From contig JADKCC010000057.1 in the NCBI GenBank assembly GCA_016714785.1, positions 82,986 through 146,985 on the forward strand: a stretch of 64,000 nt of DNA, written 5' to 3'. Positions 17,805-26,065 of the stretch are shown piece by piece. Under the pieces are notes generated by a model, which searched no databases, had not been told where the DNA came from, and was given only the letters and a program-made list of their open reading frames with translations. The DNA is from Saprospiraceae bacterium. Lineage in GTDB: Bacteria; Bacteroidota; Bacteroidia; Chitinophagales; Saprospiraceae. Both the position numbers and the translations under genes were made by a program. Positions within the stretch are counted from its first letter, which is position 1. Each line of letters begins with the position of its first letter.

Positions 17805-18203
17805 ATGAAACAAATAATCTTTTTATTAATCATTGCAACAGCAATTTCTTGCAAAAAAGACGAAAATACAGAATGTAATTCTATAAGTTACAATACCACT
17901 ATTTCCGCACTTGTGGGCCAAAAATATTGTATTGATGATGCAAATTATTTGATAATCGATGCTATAGATAATCAGCTTTGTCCATGCAATGCTGATTGTT
18001 TTTGGGAAGGAGAATTTATATTGAAAATGAAAGTTGCCGCTACTGGGAAAGAATATACGTATGAATTTGGTTCCTCAGAAAAGACACCAGATATACAGCC
18101 ATTTGATGATTTCAAAATTAGATTCATTTCTATTACTCCCAATGAATGTGATGTCAATAATCAGAAAAACTTTATGGTAGAATTGAAAATTGAGAAAAAC
18201 TAA
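17805..18203 (+). CDS. Small lipoprotein of unknown function
   Basis: 132-aa predicted lipoprotein: signal MKQIIFLLIIATAISC with lipobox Cys16 followed by KKDE, which suggests outer-membrane or surface retention. The mature part is beta-rich with two further Cys in CPCNADCFWEGEF, and Cys near the C terminus (PNECDVNN), probably forming disulfides. It has a short domain and no recognised family. It converges with galK on the other strand. Confidence 0.75.
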   Translation: MKQIIFLLIIATAISCKKDENTECNSISYNTTISALVGQKYCIDDANYLIIDAIDNQLCPCNADCFWEGEFILKMKVAATGKEYTYEFGSSEKTPDIQPFDDFKIRFISITPNECDVNNQKNFMVELKIEKN

Positions 18204-18227
18204 ATTTAAAACTTACTCTTATAAGTA

Positions 18228-19376
18228 TCATGACCTTAAAGCAAAGATACCATCTGAAGGACAAACTTCAAAAATATCGGGATATAAACCGAATTCTTGA
18301 AAATATTTAAGTTTCATCTCCGTAATAAACGCATCAGAGAGAAAGCCATTGGTCAAATTGATCGTGCAACCTCCAAATCCTCCTCCCATCATGCGCGCAC
18401 CTATAATTTGTTCATAATCAAGTGTATATGTAACCAACCAATCTAGTTCTGCACAACTGACTTGATACATCTGCGAAAGACCATCATGAGATTCATATAA
18501 TAATAGTCCTAAGGATACAAAATCATTTATGAGTAAGGCTTCTTTGGCTTTGATCACACGATTGTTTTCTTGTACCACAAAACTCACCCTGTTGAATAGT
18601 AGTGAATCTAACATCGATTGTAGGTTAGTAAGGTCATCCATACTAAGATCCCGCAGACTTTTTAATTTTTTATAATGTTTATTAATTAAAATCACAGCAG
18701 CATCACATTCATCTCTACGAGTGTTATAATCCGTATGTAATAGGTTGTGTTGAACATTGGTATTAAATAGATAAAACTTATAAGTCCCCATTTCTAATGG
18801 TACATACTCATGCGTATTAGTCTTGCAATCCAACAAAATTGCTTGATTTTTTCTTCCATAAAATATGGTGAATTGGTCCATAATGCCACCTCTCACTCCG
18901 TACCCACGCTCAGAAATAACAGCGATGTGTACTTGGGCTTCTTCGGTCATGTTGATTTTAAAAATATCATCTAATATCGCAATAAAACCACAGGTAAGCG
19001 CTGATGACGAAGAAATACCGGCACCAATTGGAAGATTTCCTCCAAAAACGATGTCAATACCTTTATGAATTGGGGGATCAATTGTTTTTAATACTTGAAC
19101 AAAAAACCTTGCCCATCCTAATTCAAAAGAAACTTCTAATGTATTAAGATCAATGGCAGTGGCTTGATCAGTATTAAAAGCCTTTATTATGATTTTGTCG
19201 CTATTGTTGGGCGCGGCACAAAACCAAATACCTTGACCTACAGCAAAGGGCAATACAAAACCTTCATTATAATCAGTATGCTCTCCGATAATATTGGCTC
19301 TTCCCGGGGCGAATATGATTTGTTCTGGCGCTCTTCCAAATAGGGTTATAAAACTAGAGATTATGGTATGTTTCAT
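18228..19376 (-). CDS. galK: Galactokinase
   Basis: Phosphorylates galactose at C1 (Leloir pathway), GHMP kinase family. 382 aa, as usual. Substrate motif APGRANIIGEHTDYNEGFVLPFA (residues 23-45) with the Arg/Glu/His/Asp sugar contacts; phosphate loop PIGAGISSSSALTCG (about 117-131); catalytic Asp in GVRGGIMDQF; and C-terminal GARMMGGGFGGCTI. A minus-strand -7 element TACTTTTG lies at 19457-19464. No galT, galE or transporter is adjacent. Confidence 0.96.
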   Translation of the reverse strand: MKHTIISSFITLFGRAPEQIIFAPGRANIIGEHTDYNEGFVLPFAVGQGIWFCAAPNNSDKIIIKAFNTDQATAIDLNTLEVSFELGWARFFVQVLKTIDPPIHKGIDIVFGGNLPIGAGISSSSALTCGFIAILDDIFKINMTEEAQVHIAVISERGYGVRGGIMDQFTIFYGRKNQAILLDCKTNTHEYVPLEMGTYKFYLFNTNVQHNLLHTDYNTRRDECDAAVILINKHYKKLKSLRDLSMDDLTNLQSMLDSLLFNRVSFVVQENNRVIKAKEALLINDFVSLGLLLYESHDGLSQMYQVSCAELDWLVTYTLDYEQIIGARMMGGGFGGCTINLTNGFLSDAFITEMKLKYFQEFGLYPDIFEVCPSDGIFALRS

Positions 19377-19722
19377 GGTTTATTTTTTTTTTGACAAAAC
19401 ACTTATTATTTAAATCAGGATATTTAGCATTAAATTAGGTGTAAGACTATTTTGTGCAAAAGTAGTGAATGACTTACATAATTACCATATTTTTGGGGTA
19501 ATGGTCGGAAATGGTCATTGATATTAGTTATTTACAGAAATTTTCTTCTATTGAACTTGGCAAAATGATTAATTTTTATGGATTTGGTCAAATGCAATTT
19601 TAATTGGGCATAACCTTCGTTTGGTGTAGGGGCAAGCTATTGTTTTATTATTTTGAGTGTTTTGTAAATAATATTTATACAAAAGTAGCTGCTATTCGTC
19701 GATAAAAACTTGTCGTTTGTAT

Positions 19723-19766
19723 ATAGTACCTGTCTAAAGATAGTACTAGGTATTGCATGGTACTAT
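19723..19766. promoter_or_regulatory. Probable PadR operator
   Basis: Three copies of ATAGTACC or a one-base variant: direct at 19723-19730 and 19740-19747, inverted (GGTACTAT) at 19759-19766. The inverted copy lies between the -33 and -7 elements of the padR promoter. Binding there would block RNA polymerase, which fits the self-repression usual in the PadR family. Confidence 0.55.
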
Positions 19767-19783
19767 AAAAGACTATATCTTTG
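19753..19783 (+). promoter_or_regulatory. padR-pspC operon promoter
   Basis: -33 TTG (19753-19755) and -7 TATCTTTG (19776-19783) with a 20-bp spacer, a full match to the Bacteroidota consensus. The padR start is 50 nt downstream. Confidence 0.7.
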
Positions 19784-19833
19784 CATCATCAAATCATTGA
19801 TATTAAAAATATTTCTTTACAAATAACGATAAG

Positions 19834-20184
19834 ATGGAATTAAAAATAGAAAATACAAAAGCACAAATGCGCAAAGGCGTGCTTGAGTTATGTGTCTTAT
19901 CTATCATAGCGCAGGAAGAGGCATACCCTACCGATATTATCAATAAACTCAAGGAGTCAAAGTTGATAGTAGTAGAAGGAACCCTTTATCCTTTGCTTAA
20001 TAGACTTAAAGATGCGGAACTTCTCGATTATACTTGGAAAGAGTCAAAATCAGGACCACCTCGTAAGTATTATCAAATCACCAATCAAGGTGGCGAGTTT
20101 TTAGCAGGACTTAAAGATACCTGGAATGAACTCAATCATGCAGTCAATCAATCACAAAACAATTCAAAAATCAATAAAAAATGA
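19834..20184 (+). CDS. PadR-family transcriptional regulator
   Basis: 116-aa winged-helix repressor of the short PadR type. Residues 10-80 form the DNA-binding domain (MRKGVLELCVLSIIAQEEAYPTDII..., LIVVEGTLYPLLNRLKDAELLDYTW, GPPRKYYQITNQG). A short dimerisation helix follows (FLAGLKDTWNELNHAVNQ). It overlaps the downstream membrane-protein gene by 4 nt (ATGA). PadR and PspC-domain genes often pair this way and respond to cell-envelope conditions. The ATAGTACC repeats at its promoter suggest self-regulation. Confidence 0.92.
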   Translation: MELKIENTKAQMRKGVLELCVLSIIAQEEAYPTDIINKLKESKLIVVEGTLYPLLNRLKDAELLDYTWKESKSGPPRKYYQITNQGGEFLAGLKDTWNELNHAVNQSQNNSKINKK

Positions 20185-22355
20185 ATAAGACCTTTAATAT
20201 CAACTTAGGAGGTTATCCTTTTGCCATAGATGAGGATGCTTATGAGTACATCCAAAATTACTTAGGTACTATCAGAAGGCATTTTTCAGCATCAGATGGA
20301 TGTGAAGAGATACTTTATGACATCGAAGTGCGTATGGCTGAGCTCTTTCAAGAACATCTGAAAGGAAGAGCCATCATCAGTATGAAGGAAATAGATGAAG
20401 TCATCATGATCATGGGCAAACCTGAAGATTTCGGTGCTGAACCTATGGCTGAGCAGTATTATTCTTCTACAAAAAATACAAAGTCTGGAAATAAAGTAGG
20501 TACCGGAAAACGCTTATTTAGAGATCCAGATGATCAAAAAGTAGCAGGTGTTTGTTCTGGAATTGCAGCATATTTTGGAATAGAAGATCCATTATGGGTA
20601 AGGCTCATATTTGTCCTGTTGATGTTTACGGGCACAGGAGTCATGGCGTATATCGTATTGTGGGCTTTGGTACCAGAAGCATCGAATGCAGGAGACAAAC
20701 TTGCCATGCGTGGTGAACCTGCAACTATAGAGAATATTGCAAAGTTAGTGGAAGATGAATTGACTGGTTTGGGTGACAAAATCAATGAGTGGAGCAAAGA
20801 CATTGGGTCTAAAAAAAAAAGTGGTAATATAAATCCTGGTATAGCGGCAAAATCCTTTTTGAGTTCAGGTGTAAATATGTTTGGCACACTGATTAGTGGC
20901 ATCATTCCTACTATTAGAAAAGTACTTAAGCCTATATTTTTAGTAGCTTCCATCATAGTTTTATCTGTTTTAGGTATAAGTTGGGCTGCTTCTTTTGTTG
21001 GACTTTCGTTTGCTTCTCCTATAATTTTAGCAATGGGACCACAATCTTCTTGGATCGGCTATTTAGGCATCGCTTCTCTTTATTTCACTATAGGCTTACC
21101 ATTACTTGGCATCATGTTATCAATAGCACGTTTAGCATTTGGATATAAAATTCATCCTACGGTAAAAACCAGCTTTTGGACTTTATGGTTTCTTTCATTA
21201 TTTACTACTTCATTTGGTGTAATGAGTACTGTCAAAGAGTACAGCAGTCACTATGAATCAAAAATAATGACAGACTACACTATAGAAACTCAAGATATTA
21301 GAATAGTAATGCCTGAAGAAAATGCAGATCATGCTTTTGGTATTCATTTAGGTGAATTCATTACTGAAAAAGATAACCAATGGGCTTTCAGAGATGTCAA
21401 TTTTAAAGTTGAAAAATCTAATGATCAGCAAGTTCACATAGAGAAAATAGTAAGTGCTAGAGGTACTAATTCAACACAAGCCCAGCAAAATTTACAATAT
21501 ATCAAAAACGATATTGTAGTAAATGGTAATGAAATAAGTATATCAAAATACATAACTTTTCCCAAATCTGAAAAATACAGAAACCAAAGTATAGACTATG
21601 TCATCTATATACCTGAAGGTAAAAATGTATCTTTTGACAATAATGCATTAAGTAGGGTTAGAGAATCGTCCATCTTTAGCTGGGATCAAATAGGAAATAG
21701 TACTGAGGATCTAAAATGGATCGTCAAATCATCTGGTTTTTATTCCTTTCAGTGGAACGACCAACATCACCATGTGAAAAATGTTGCCACTGGCAAATAT
21801 AATAAGATCATCATCCAAAACGGATTTGATGTCGTTATCACCCAATCGGATGTATCGTCTATGACTTTTGAAGGAGATAAAGAAACAATTTCAAAAATCA
21901 TCGTTAATAATCTTGAAGGTACTTTTAATGTTAAGGCAGAAAATGATATAAATGTAGATGGAATCATAATCAATATTAAAACTCCAAATATTGAGTTAAT
22001 TCAATTTGACGGCGTAAAAACAGCTAGAATAGAAGGATTTGTACAAGAAAATCTAAAATTGATTAGCATTTCTGACTATAATACAGAAATTGAGTTCTTG
22101 GGCAATATCAAAAACATGGATATATCATTAGTCAATGATCAAACCTTGACGATGACTGGTTCTGGTGATGTTTTAGATTTAAAATTACAAAATGACGCTA
22201 AAATAATAGCTGATAAATACATCGTAAAGAAGGCCATCTGGAATGAAGGCAACGAGTACGGATCAACATTGCACGTTACAGAGACTTTTTCTTGTCATGA
22301 ACCAGAAATGTTGGAAGTAAAACTCTTAGGCAACCCTAAAAAGGTAAAGATTTAG
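20181..22355 (+). CDS. PspC-domain membrane protein with DUF2807-like C terminus
   Basis: 724 aa. Residues 1-85 are a small N-terminal domain (GGYPFAIDEDAYEYIQNYL). A PspC domain with one membrane span covers about 112-172 (RDPDDQKVAGVCSGIAAYFG, then VRLIFVLLMFTGTGVMAYI). Three more membrane segments lie between about 235 and 355. The last 350 residues are outside the membrane and end in a repetitive beta-helix-like part (YNKIIIQNGFDVVITQSDV..., about 510-700) resembling the DUF2807/GIN adhesin-head domain. This layout, with PadR upstream, is common in Bacteroidota and is thought to sense envelope stress. Confidence 0.88.
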   Translation: MNKTFNINLGGYPFAIDEDAYEYIQNYLGTIRRHFSASDGCEEILYDIEVRMAELFQEHLKGRAIISMKEIDEVIMIMGKPEDFGAEPMAEQYYSSTKNTKSGNKVGTGKRLFRDPDDQKVAGVCSGIAAYFGIEDPLWVRLIFVLLMFTGTGVMAYIVLWALVPEASNAGDKLAMRGEPATIENIAKLVEDELTGLGDKINEWSKDIGSKKKSGNINPGIAAKSFLSSGVNMFGTLISGIIPTIRKVLKPIFLVASIIVLSVLGISWAASFVGLSFASPIILAMGPQSSWIGYLGIASLYFTIGLPLLGIMLSIARLAFGYKIHPTVKTSFWTLWFLSLFTTSFGVMSTVKEYSSHYESKIMTDYTIETQDIRIVMPEENADHAFGIHLGEFITEKDNQWAFRDVNFKVEKSNDQQVHIEKIVSARGTNSTQAQQNLQYIKNDIVVNGNEISISKYITFPKSEKYRNQSIDYVIYIPEGKNVSFDNNALSRVRESSIFSWDQIGNSTEDLKWIVKSSGFYSFQWNDQHHHVKNVATGKYNKIIIQNGFDVVITQSDVSSMTFEGDKETISKIIVNNLEGTFNVKAENDINVDGIIINIKTPNIELIQFDGVKTARIEGFVQENLKLISISDYNTEIEFLGNIKNMDISLVNDQTLTMTGSGDVLDLKLQNDAKIIADKYIVKKAIWNEGNEYGSTLHVTETFSCHEPEMLEVKLLGNPKKVKI

Positions 22356-22388
22356 AAAATTTTATAGAACTTGAATTGTTTTTTGTAT

Positions 22389-22422
22389 GGCAGTGATTTC
22401 TGAGACATCAGAGGTCACTGCC
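22389..22422. terminator. Terminator-like hairpin between convergent genes
   Basis: GGCAGTGA (22389-22396) pairs with TCACTGCC (22415-22422). Inside it TCTGA pairs with TCAGA around a GACA loop. Only a TT/GG mismatch interrupts the 13-pair stem. The plus-strand side is followed by TTCTTCTTT. The queG stop codon lies within the hairpin, so it may end transcription from both sides. Confidence 0.6.
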
Positions 22423-23349
22423 TTCTTCTTTAAGAAAGTCTATATTGCGCTTTAGTCCTTCATATTTTGTCCTTTTGACAGCGCTTCCTTCAAAAAGTGC
22501 GGCAAATGTCTCTTCATCCATTTTTTGCCATTCTTCTTTTGTCAAAGAAAGTAGCTCAGTTTTGGGAGCAAATTCAGATTCAGTATGTGGCACCGAAAAT
22601 CTATTCCAAGGACAAACTTGCTGGCAAATATCACAACCAAACATCCAGTTGTCCATTTTGCTTTTGAAAGTTTCAGGGATATCTTCTTTTAGCTCTATAG
22701 TGAGATAAGAGATACATTTACTACCATCCATAAGGTATCCATTGGTATCTATAGCATCCGTGGGACAAGCATCTATACATCTAGTACAAGTACCACAATA
22801 ATCAGATATCGGATCATCATAATCTAAATCAAGATCCAAAATTATCTCCGCCAAAAAGAAAAACGAGCCTTTTTTCGGGTGTATCAGGAGTGTATTTTTG
22901 CCAATCCAACCAATACCACTTCTTTTGGCCCAATCTCTCTCCATTACTGGAGCTGAATCTACAAATACCCTCCCACTGATGTCGCCAAACTCTGATTTTA
23001 TTGCATCAAATAACAAGTTAAGTTTTTTTCGAACCACCTTATGATAGTCTTTGCCATAAGCATACATTGATAATTTAGGTGCTTCCTTATCGGTTTGTTG
23101 CGTCGGGTTATAATAACTATAGGCAAGAGCAATTACACTTTTGGCACCAGGTACAAGTGATGTCGGATTTACTCTTTTATCAAAATGGTTGGCCATATAA
23201 TGCATTTCACCATGGTAATTTTGATCGAGCCATTGTTTGAGATGCACAGATTCTTCATCAAGTAACTCCGCTTTTGCAATACCACATGATAAAAAACCTA
23301 GTTCAAAGGCTTTTTCTTTAATGAATGTGGACCGATTGGCGTGTTGCAT
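22408..23349 (-). CDS. queG: Epoxyqueuosine reductase
   Basis: Cobalamin-dependent enzyme of the last step of tRNA queuosine formation. 313 aa. The conserved N-terminal part (ELGFLSCGIAKAE, NYHGEMHYMANHFDKR, GAKSVIALAYSYY) is followed by the catalytic region RVFVDSAPVMERDWAKRSGIGWIGKNT. Two 4Fe-4S clusters are seen as CGTCTRCIDACPTDAI and CDICQQVCPWNRF. The minus-strand -7 element TATCTTTG is at 23374-23381. It lacks the C-terminal HEAT-repeat domain of some longer homologues. Confidence 0.95.
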   Translation of the reverse strand: MQHANRSTFIKEKAFELGFLSCGIAKAELLDEESVHLKQWLDQNYHGEMHYMANHFDKRVNPTSLVPGAKSVIALAYSYYNPTQQTDKEAPKLSMYAYGKDYHKVVRKKLNLLFDAIKSEFGDISGRVFVDSAPVMERDWAKRSGIGWIGKNTLLIHPKKGSFFFLAEIILDLDLDYDDPISDYCGTCTRCIDACPTDAIDTNGYLMDGSKCISYLTIELKEDIPETFKSKMDNWMFGCDICQQVCPWNRFSVPHTESEFAPKTELLSLTKEEWQKMDEETFAALFEGSAVKRTKYEGLKRNIDFLKEEGSDL

Positions 23350-23441
23350 TAGGAATAGTTAATCTTTGCCGCTCAAAGATACGACGTAATGTTATCACTT
23401 GAGTATAAACAACGCCCAATTTCATATTTTCATTCAGTCTA

Positions 23442-24050
23442 TCAAGTACTAGATTTCAAAAACCCTAATTTATTATCTGGTGTGATGACAAGATGAAAAT
23501 TTTCCTTAAATAACTTGATAGCTATTGCTAATAAAATGATCCCAAATACTTTACGAAGGATAGCAGCACCAGCATCACCTAGTTTTTCGCTGATTTTATC
23601 AGAAAAATGCAATACAGCAAAGACAACGACAATATTTATAAAGATAGCTGCTAAGATATCCACATTTTGATATTTAGATTTTAGAGAGATTAAAGTAGTC
23701 ATCGTACCAGCACCAGCAATCAATGGAAATGCTATAGGCACAATAGTCCCCGTGGCAGTACCTGCACTTTCTCTAAAAAATCGAACGCCTAAGATCATCT
23801 CTAGTCCAAGGAAAAATAAAATGATTGCACCCGCTACAGCAAATGACTGCACATCCAAACCAAATAGTTTTAAAATTCCTTCGCCAGCAAAAAGGAAGGC
23901 GATCATAAGACCCATAGAAACCAAAGCAGCTTTCATGGAGTCCACCTCTACTCCTTTTTTCTTCAAGTCAATAATCACAGGTATATTACCTACAATATCT
24001 ATAACAGAAAACAAAATAAGAGCTACACTAAAAACATTAGCTATATTCAT
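23442..24050 (-). CDS. MarC-family integral membrane protein
   Basis: 202 aa with six predicted membrane helices (for example IANVFSVALILFSVIDIVGNIPVI at the start and FGIILLAIAIKLF near the end). The family motifs are present: DIVGNIPVIIDL, then GLEMILGVRF, and PIAFPLIAGAGTMTTLISL. MarC proteins sit in the inner membrane. Despite the name they are not shown to confer antibiotic resistance, and their transported substrate is uncertain. The gene stands alone on the minus strand, away from queG by about 90 nt. Confidence 0.9.
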   Translation of the reverse strand: MNIANVFSVALILFSVIDIVGNIPVIIDLKKKGVEVDSMKAALVSMGLMIAFLFAGEGILKLFGLDVQSFAVAGAIILFFLGLEMILGVRFFRESAGTATGTIVPIAFPLIAGAGTMTTLISLKSKYQNVDILAAIFINIVVVFAVLHFSDKISEKLGDAGAAILRKVFGIILLAIAIKLFKENFHLVITPDNKLGFLKSST

Positions 24051-24428
24051 AACAAAATATTATTCTTTTAACACCAATCTATAAGACGCAAAAACAAATA
24101 AAATGTTGCATAATAGGCGTAAATGTAACAATGATTGACAGGTTGTTAACAAACGGTTGGTCATTTCAATAATCGAAACACAAGAAACATAGATTATTTT
24201 CGCCATATCTTTTGTTTTATGACTTTGTATTATTTCTATTAGGAATCGAAACTACTCGAATAAAATAATGCTCTTTTGAATGAACTCAATCACTCAATTT
24301 AAATTAATTTTCATAGCAAATAGTCATAATATGTCGCTCAAAAGACAATTTTACAAAATAATGTAAAATATAGTTGCACAACTAAATATTACGTTGTATG
24401 TTTGTTTTATAATTTTGAAACACTAAAT
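24051..24428. other. Intergenic region marC / TPR gene
   Basis: 378 bp, AT-rich, no gene seen. Its right end carries the strong promoter of the TPR protein. A plus-strand frame beginning with TTG at 24402 starts inside the -7 element and is not used. Confidence 0.5.
24374..24404 (+). promoter_or_regulatory. Promoter of the TPR protein / blaI / M56 group
   Basis: -33 TTG (24374-24376) and -7 TATGTTTG (24397-24404) with a 20-bp spacer. The following genes are only 29 nt apart or overlap, so this may drive all three. Confidence 0.65.
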
Positions 24429-25586
24429 ATGACCTTACGTCGATATATCTATTTTATACTTATTTTAGGCATCTTTCGATTAGATGCTCAGGTAAATCCA
24501 TGTCAAATTGGCGATAGTTTATTGACAAAAAATAACTATTTAGGGGCTATTGATAAGTATCTTAATTGTTATAACCAAGACACCACCAATAAAAACATTC
24601 TCCGAAATTTAGCATATTGCTATTTTCAATCTGGAGATTATGCTTTGGCAAAACCCACATATCATATTTTGGAAAATGATAGCGCTTCTAGGGATGATGC
24701 TATTAGTAAATTAGCAATCATTTATGAATCGCAACAAAATCTACCAAAATCTATCAAGTATTACATTGCATTAAATAAAATTTTCCCTAATCAGCCCGTA
24801 TATTTACGCAAATTGGCTAACTTATATTTACAAGGACGATCAGTTGGTGAAGCCCTTCAAACATTTCAAAAAGCAAATGAACTCAATCATAGAGATGTAT
24901 TAACGATACAAGCATTAACTGAGATGTATTACGGCATGGATGAGTTTAGCATAGCTGATAGTATGGTTCAAAATGGAATAAATATAGATTCAACAAATAT
25001 AGGATTACAATTACTGAAAGCCAAAATAAAGTATAGACTGCGTGACTATAAAGTAGCATCAGAGATCCTTTATCGATTAACTTTTGAAACAGAATTAAAT
25101 AACTATTACAACAAACTGCTTGGGTATGCTTTTATGCAAACTGATTCACTAGACCAAGCCATACATTATCTGCAAAAGTCTTTAGTAAACGAAAATGACC
25201 CAGAATATGCACTATATTATTTAGCATTGGCGCACGAAAAGAAAGGGGAATATGACAAAACTATTTGGTTTTTTGAAGAAGCGACCAAAGCTGGGATATC
25301 TACTAATATGGCTCAATATCATCGCGGAATGGCTCGTATTTACACTCATCAAAAAGCATATCCTAAAGTCATCAGTCAATATCAAAAAAGTCTAGAATAT
25401 CAAGCCGATGCAGAAGTATATTTCTATATGGCTAATACTGCTGAGCAAATGTCAAAAAGAAAAATTATTGCCCTGAACTATTTTCAGAAGTACTTAGATA
25501 GTGGGCACAAGAATGAAGAATGGATCAAACATTCCAAGAGTAGAATAAAAGCGCTAAAGGAATATGAATTTATGAGTAAAAAGTAA
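24429..25586 (+). CDS. Secreted tetratricopeptide-repeat protein
   Basis: 385 aa with a signal peptide (MTLRRYIYFILILGIFRLDA, then QVNPCQ). The rest is at least eight TPR-like helix pairs, for example AYCYFQSGDYALAKPTYHIL, YIALNKIFPNQPVYLRKLA, ALYYLALAHEKKGEYDKTI and YQADAEVYFYMANTAEQM. Such proteins hold complexes together in the periplasm or at the outer membrane. The start follows the promoter at 24374-24404. Just downstream lie blaI and an M56 sensor, so it could belong to their stress-response unit. The partner is unknown. Confidence 0.85.
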   Translation: MTLRRYIYFILILGIFRLDAQVNPCQIGDSLLTKNNYLGAIDKYLNCYNQDTTNKNILRNLAYCYFQSGDYALAKPTYHILENDSASRDDAISKLAIIYESQQNLPKSIKYYIALNKIFPNQPVYLRKLANLYLQGRSVGEALQTFQKANELNHRDVLTIQALTEMYYGMDEFSIADSMVQNGINIDSTNIGLQLLKAKIKYRLRDYKVASEILYRLTFETELNNYYNKLLGYAFMQTDSLDQAIHYLQKSLVNENDPEYALYYLALAHEKKGEYDKTIWFFEEATKAGISTNMAQYHRGMARIYTHQKAYPKVISQYQKSLEYQADAEVYFYMANTAEQMSKRKIIALNYFQKYLDSGHKNEEWIKHSKSRIKALKEYEFMSKK

Positions 25587-25615
25587 GTCACAATAAATAT
25601 TTAAAATATATACAG

Positions 25616-26065
25616 ATGCAAAAATTAACCAAGGCAGAAGAAGAAATCATGCAATTATTCTGGGACAAGGGTCCTTCATTGGTAAGTGCATTGATAGACG
25701 AAATGCCTGAGCCCAAACCACCACATTCATCGGTCTCCTCCATCGTAAGGATATTGGAGAAAAAAGGTTTTGTAGATCATAAAACATACGGTAAAACATA
25801 CGAATATTTTCCCATCATCAGCAAGAAGGAATATTCAAGATTTTCTTTGAGTAAATTGGTAAGCAACTACTTCGAAGGATCGGTCAATGAATTGGTCTCC
25901 TTCCTTGTAAAAGAAAATGACATCACCCTAAGCGAACTAGAACGTATAAAACAAGAATTGAAAGATAAAAAAACCCTAAAAACTAATCATCATGCTAACC
26001 TATCTCCTCCAAACCTCCACCTGCCTCATCATCCTATACGGTATTTATCATTTTATACTAGCTGA
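25616..26065 (+). CDS. BlaI/MecI-family transcriptional repressor
   Basis: Winged-helix repressor of the BlaI/CopY family, 149 aa. The DNA-binding domain is residues 1-75 (LTKAEEEIMQLFWDKGPSLVSALI, HSSVSSIVRILEKKGFVDHK, GKTYEYFPIISKKEY). A dimerisation segment follows (VSNYFEGSVNELVSFLVKENDITLSELERIKQELK). Usual homologues end near residue 120. Here the frame continues 30 codons in Pro/His/Leu-rich sequence that overlaps the next gene by 74 nt. A run of seven A (25967-25973) just before the extension could be a slippage site; one base less would stop two codons later. The protein is expected to be cleaved when the adjoining M56 sensor is active. Confidence 0.9.
   Translation: MQKLTKAEEEIMQLFWDKGPSLVSALIDEMPEPKPPHSSVSSIVRILEKKGFVDHKTYGKTYEYFPIISKKEYSRFSLSKLVSNYFEGSVNELVSFLVKENDITLSELERIKQELKDKKTLKTNHHANLSPPNLHLPHHPIRYLSFYTS

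Larger units (their letters stand above)
19377..19833. other. Divergent intergenic region galK / padR
   Basis: 457 bp without a gene. The galK side holds the -7 element TACTTTTG (minus, 19457-19464). The padR side holds a strong promoter and three AGTAC-type repeats, listed separately. Between them the sequence is plain AT-rich DNA. Confidence 0.5.

Noticed and set aside
24231..24270. Possible tRNA-like TTCGA/ATCGAA pieces
   Set aside because: No cloverleaf, acceptor stem or anticodon arm can be drawn around them.
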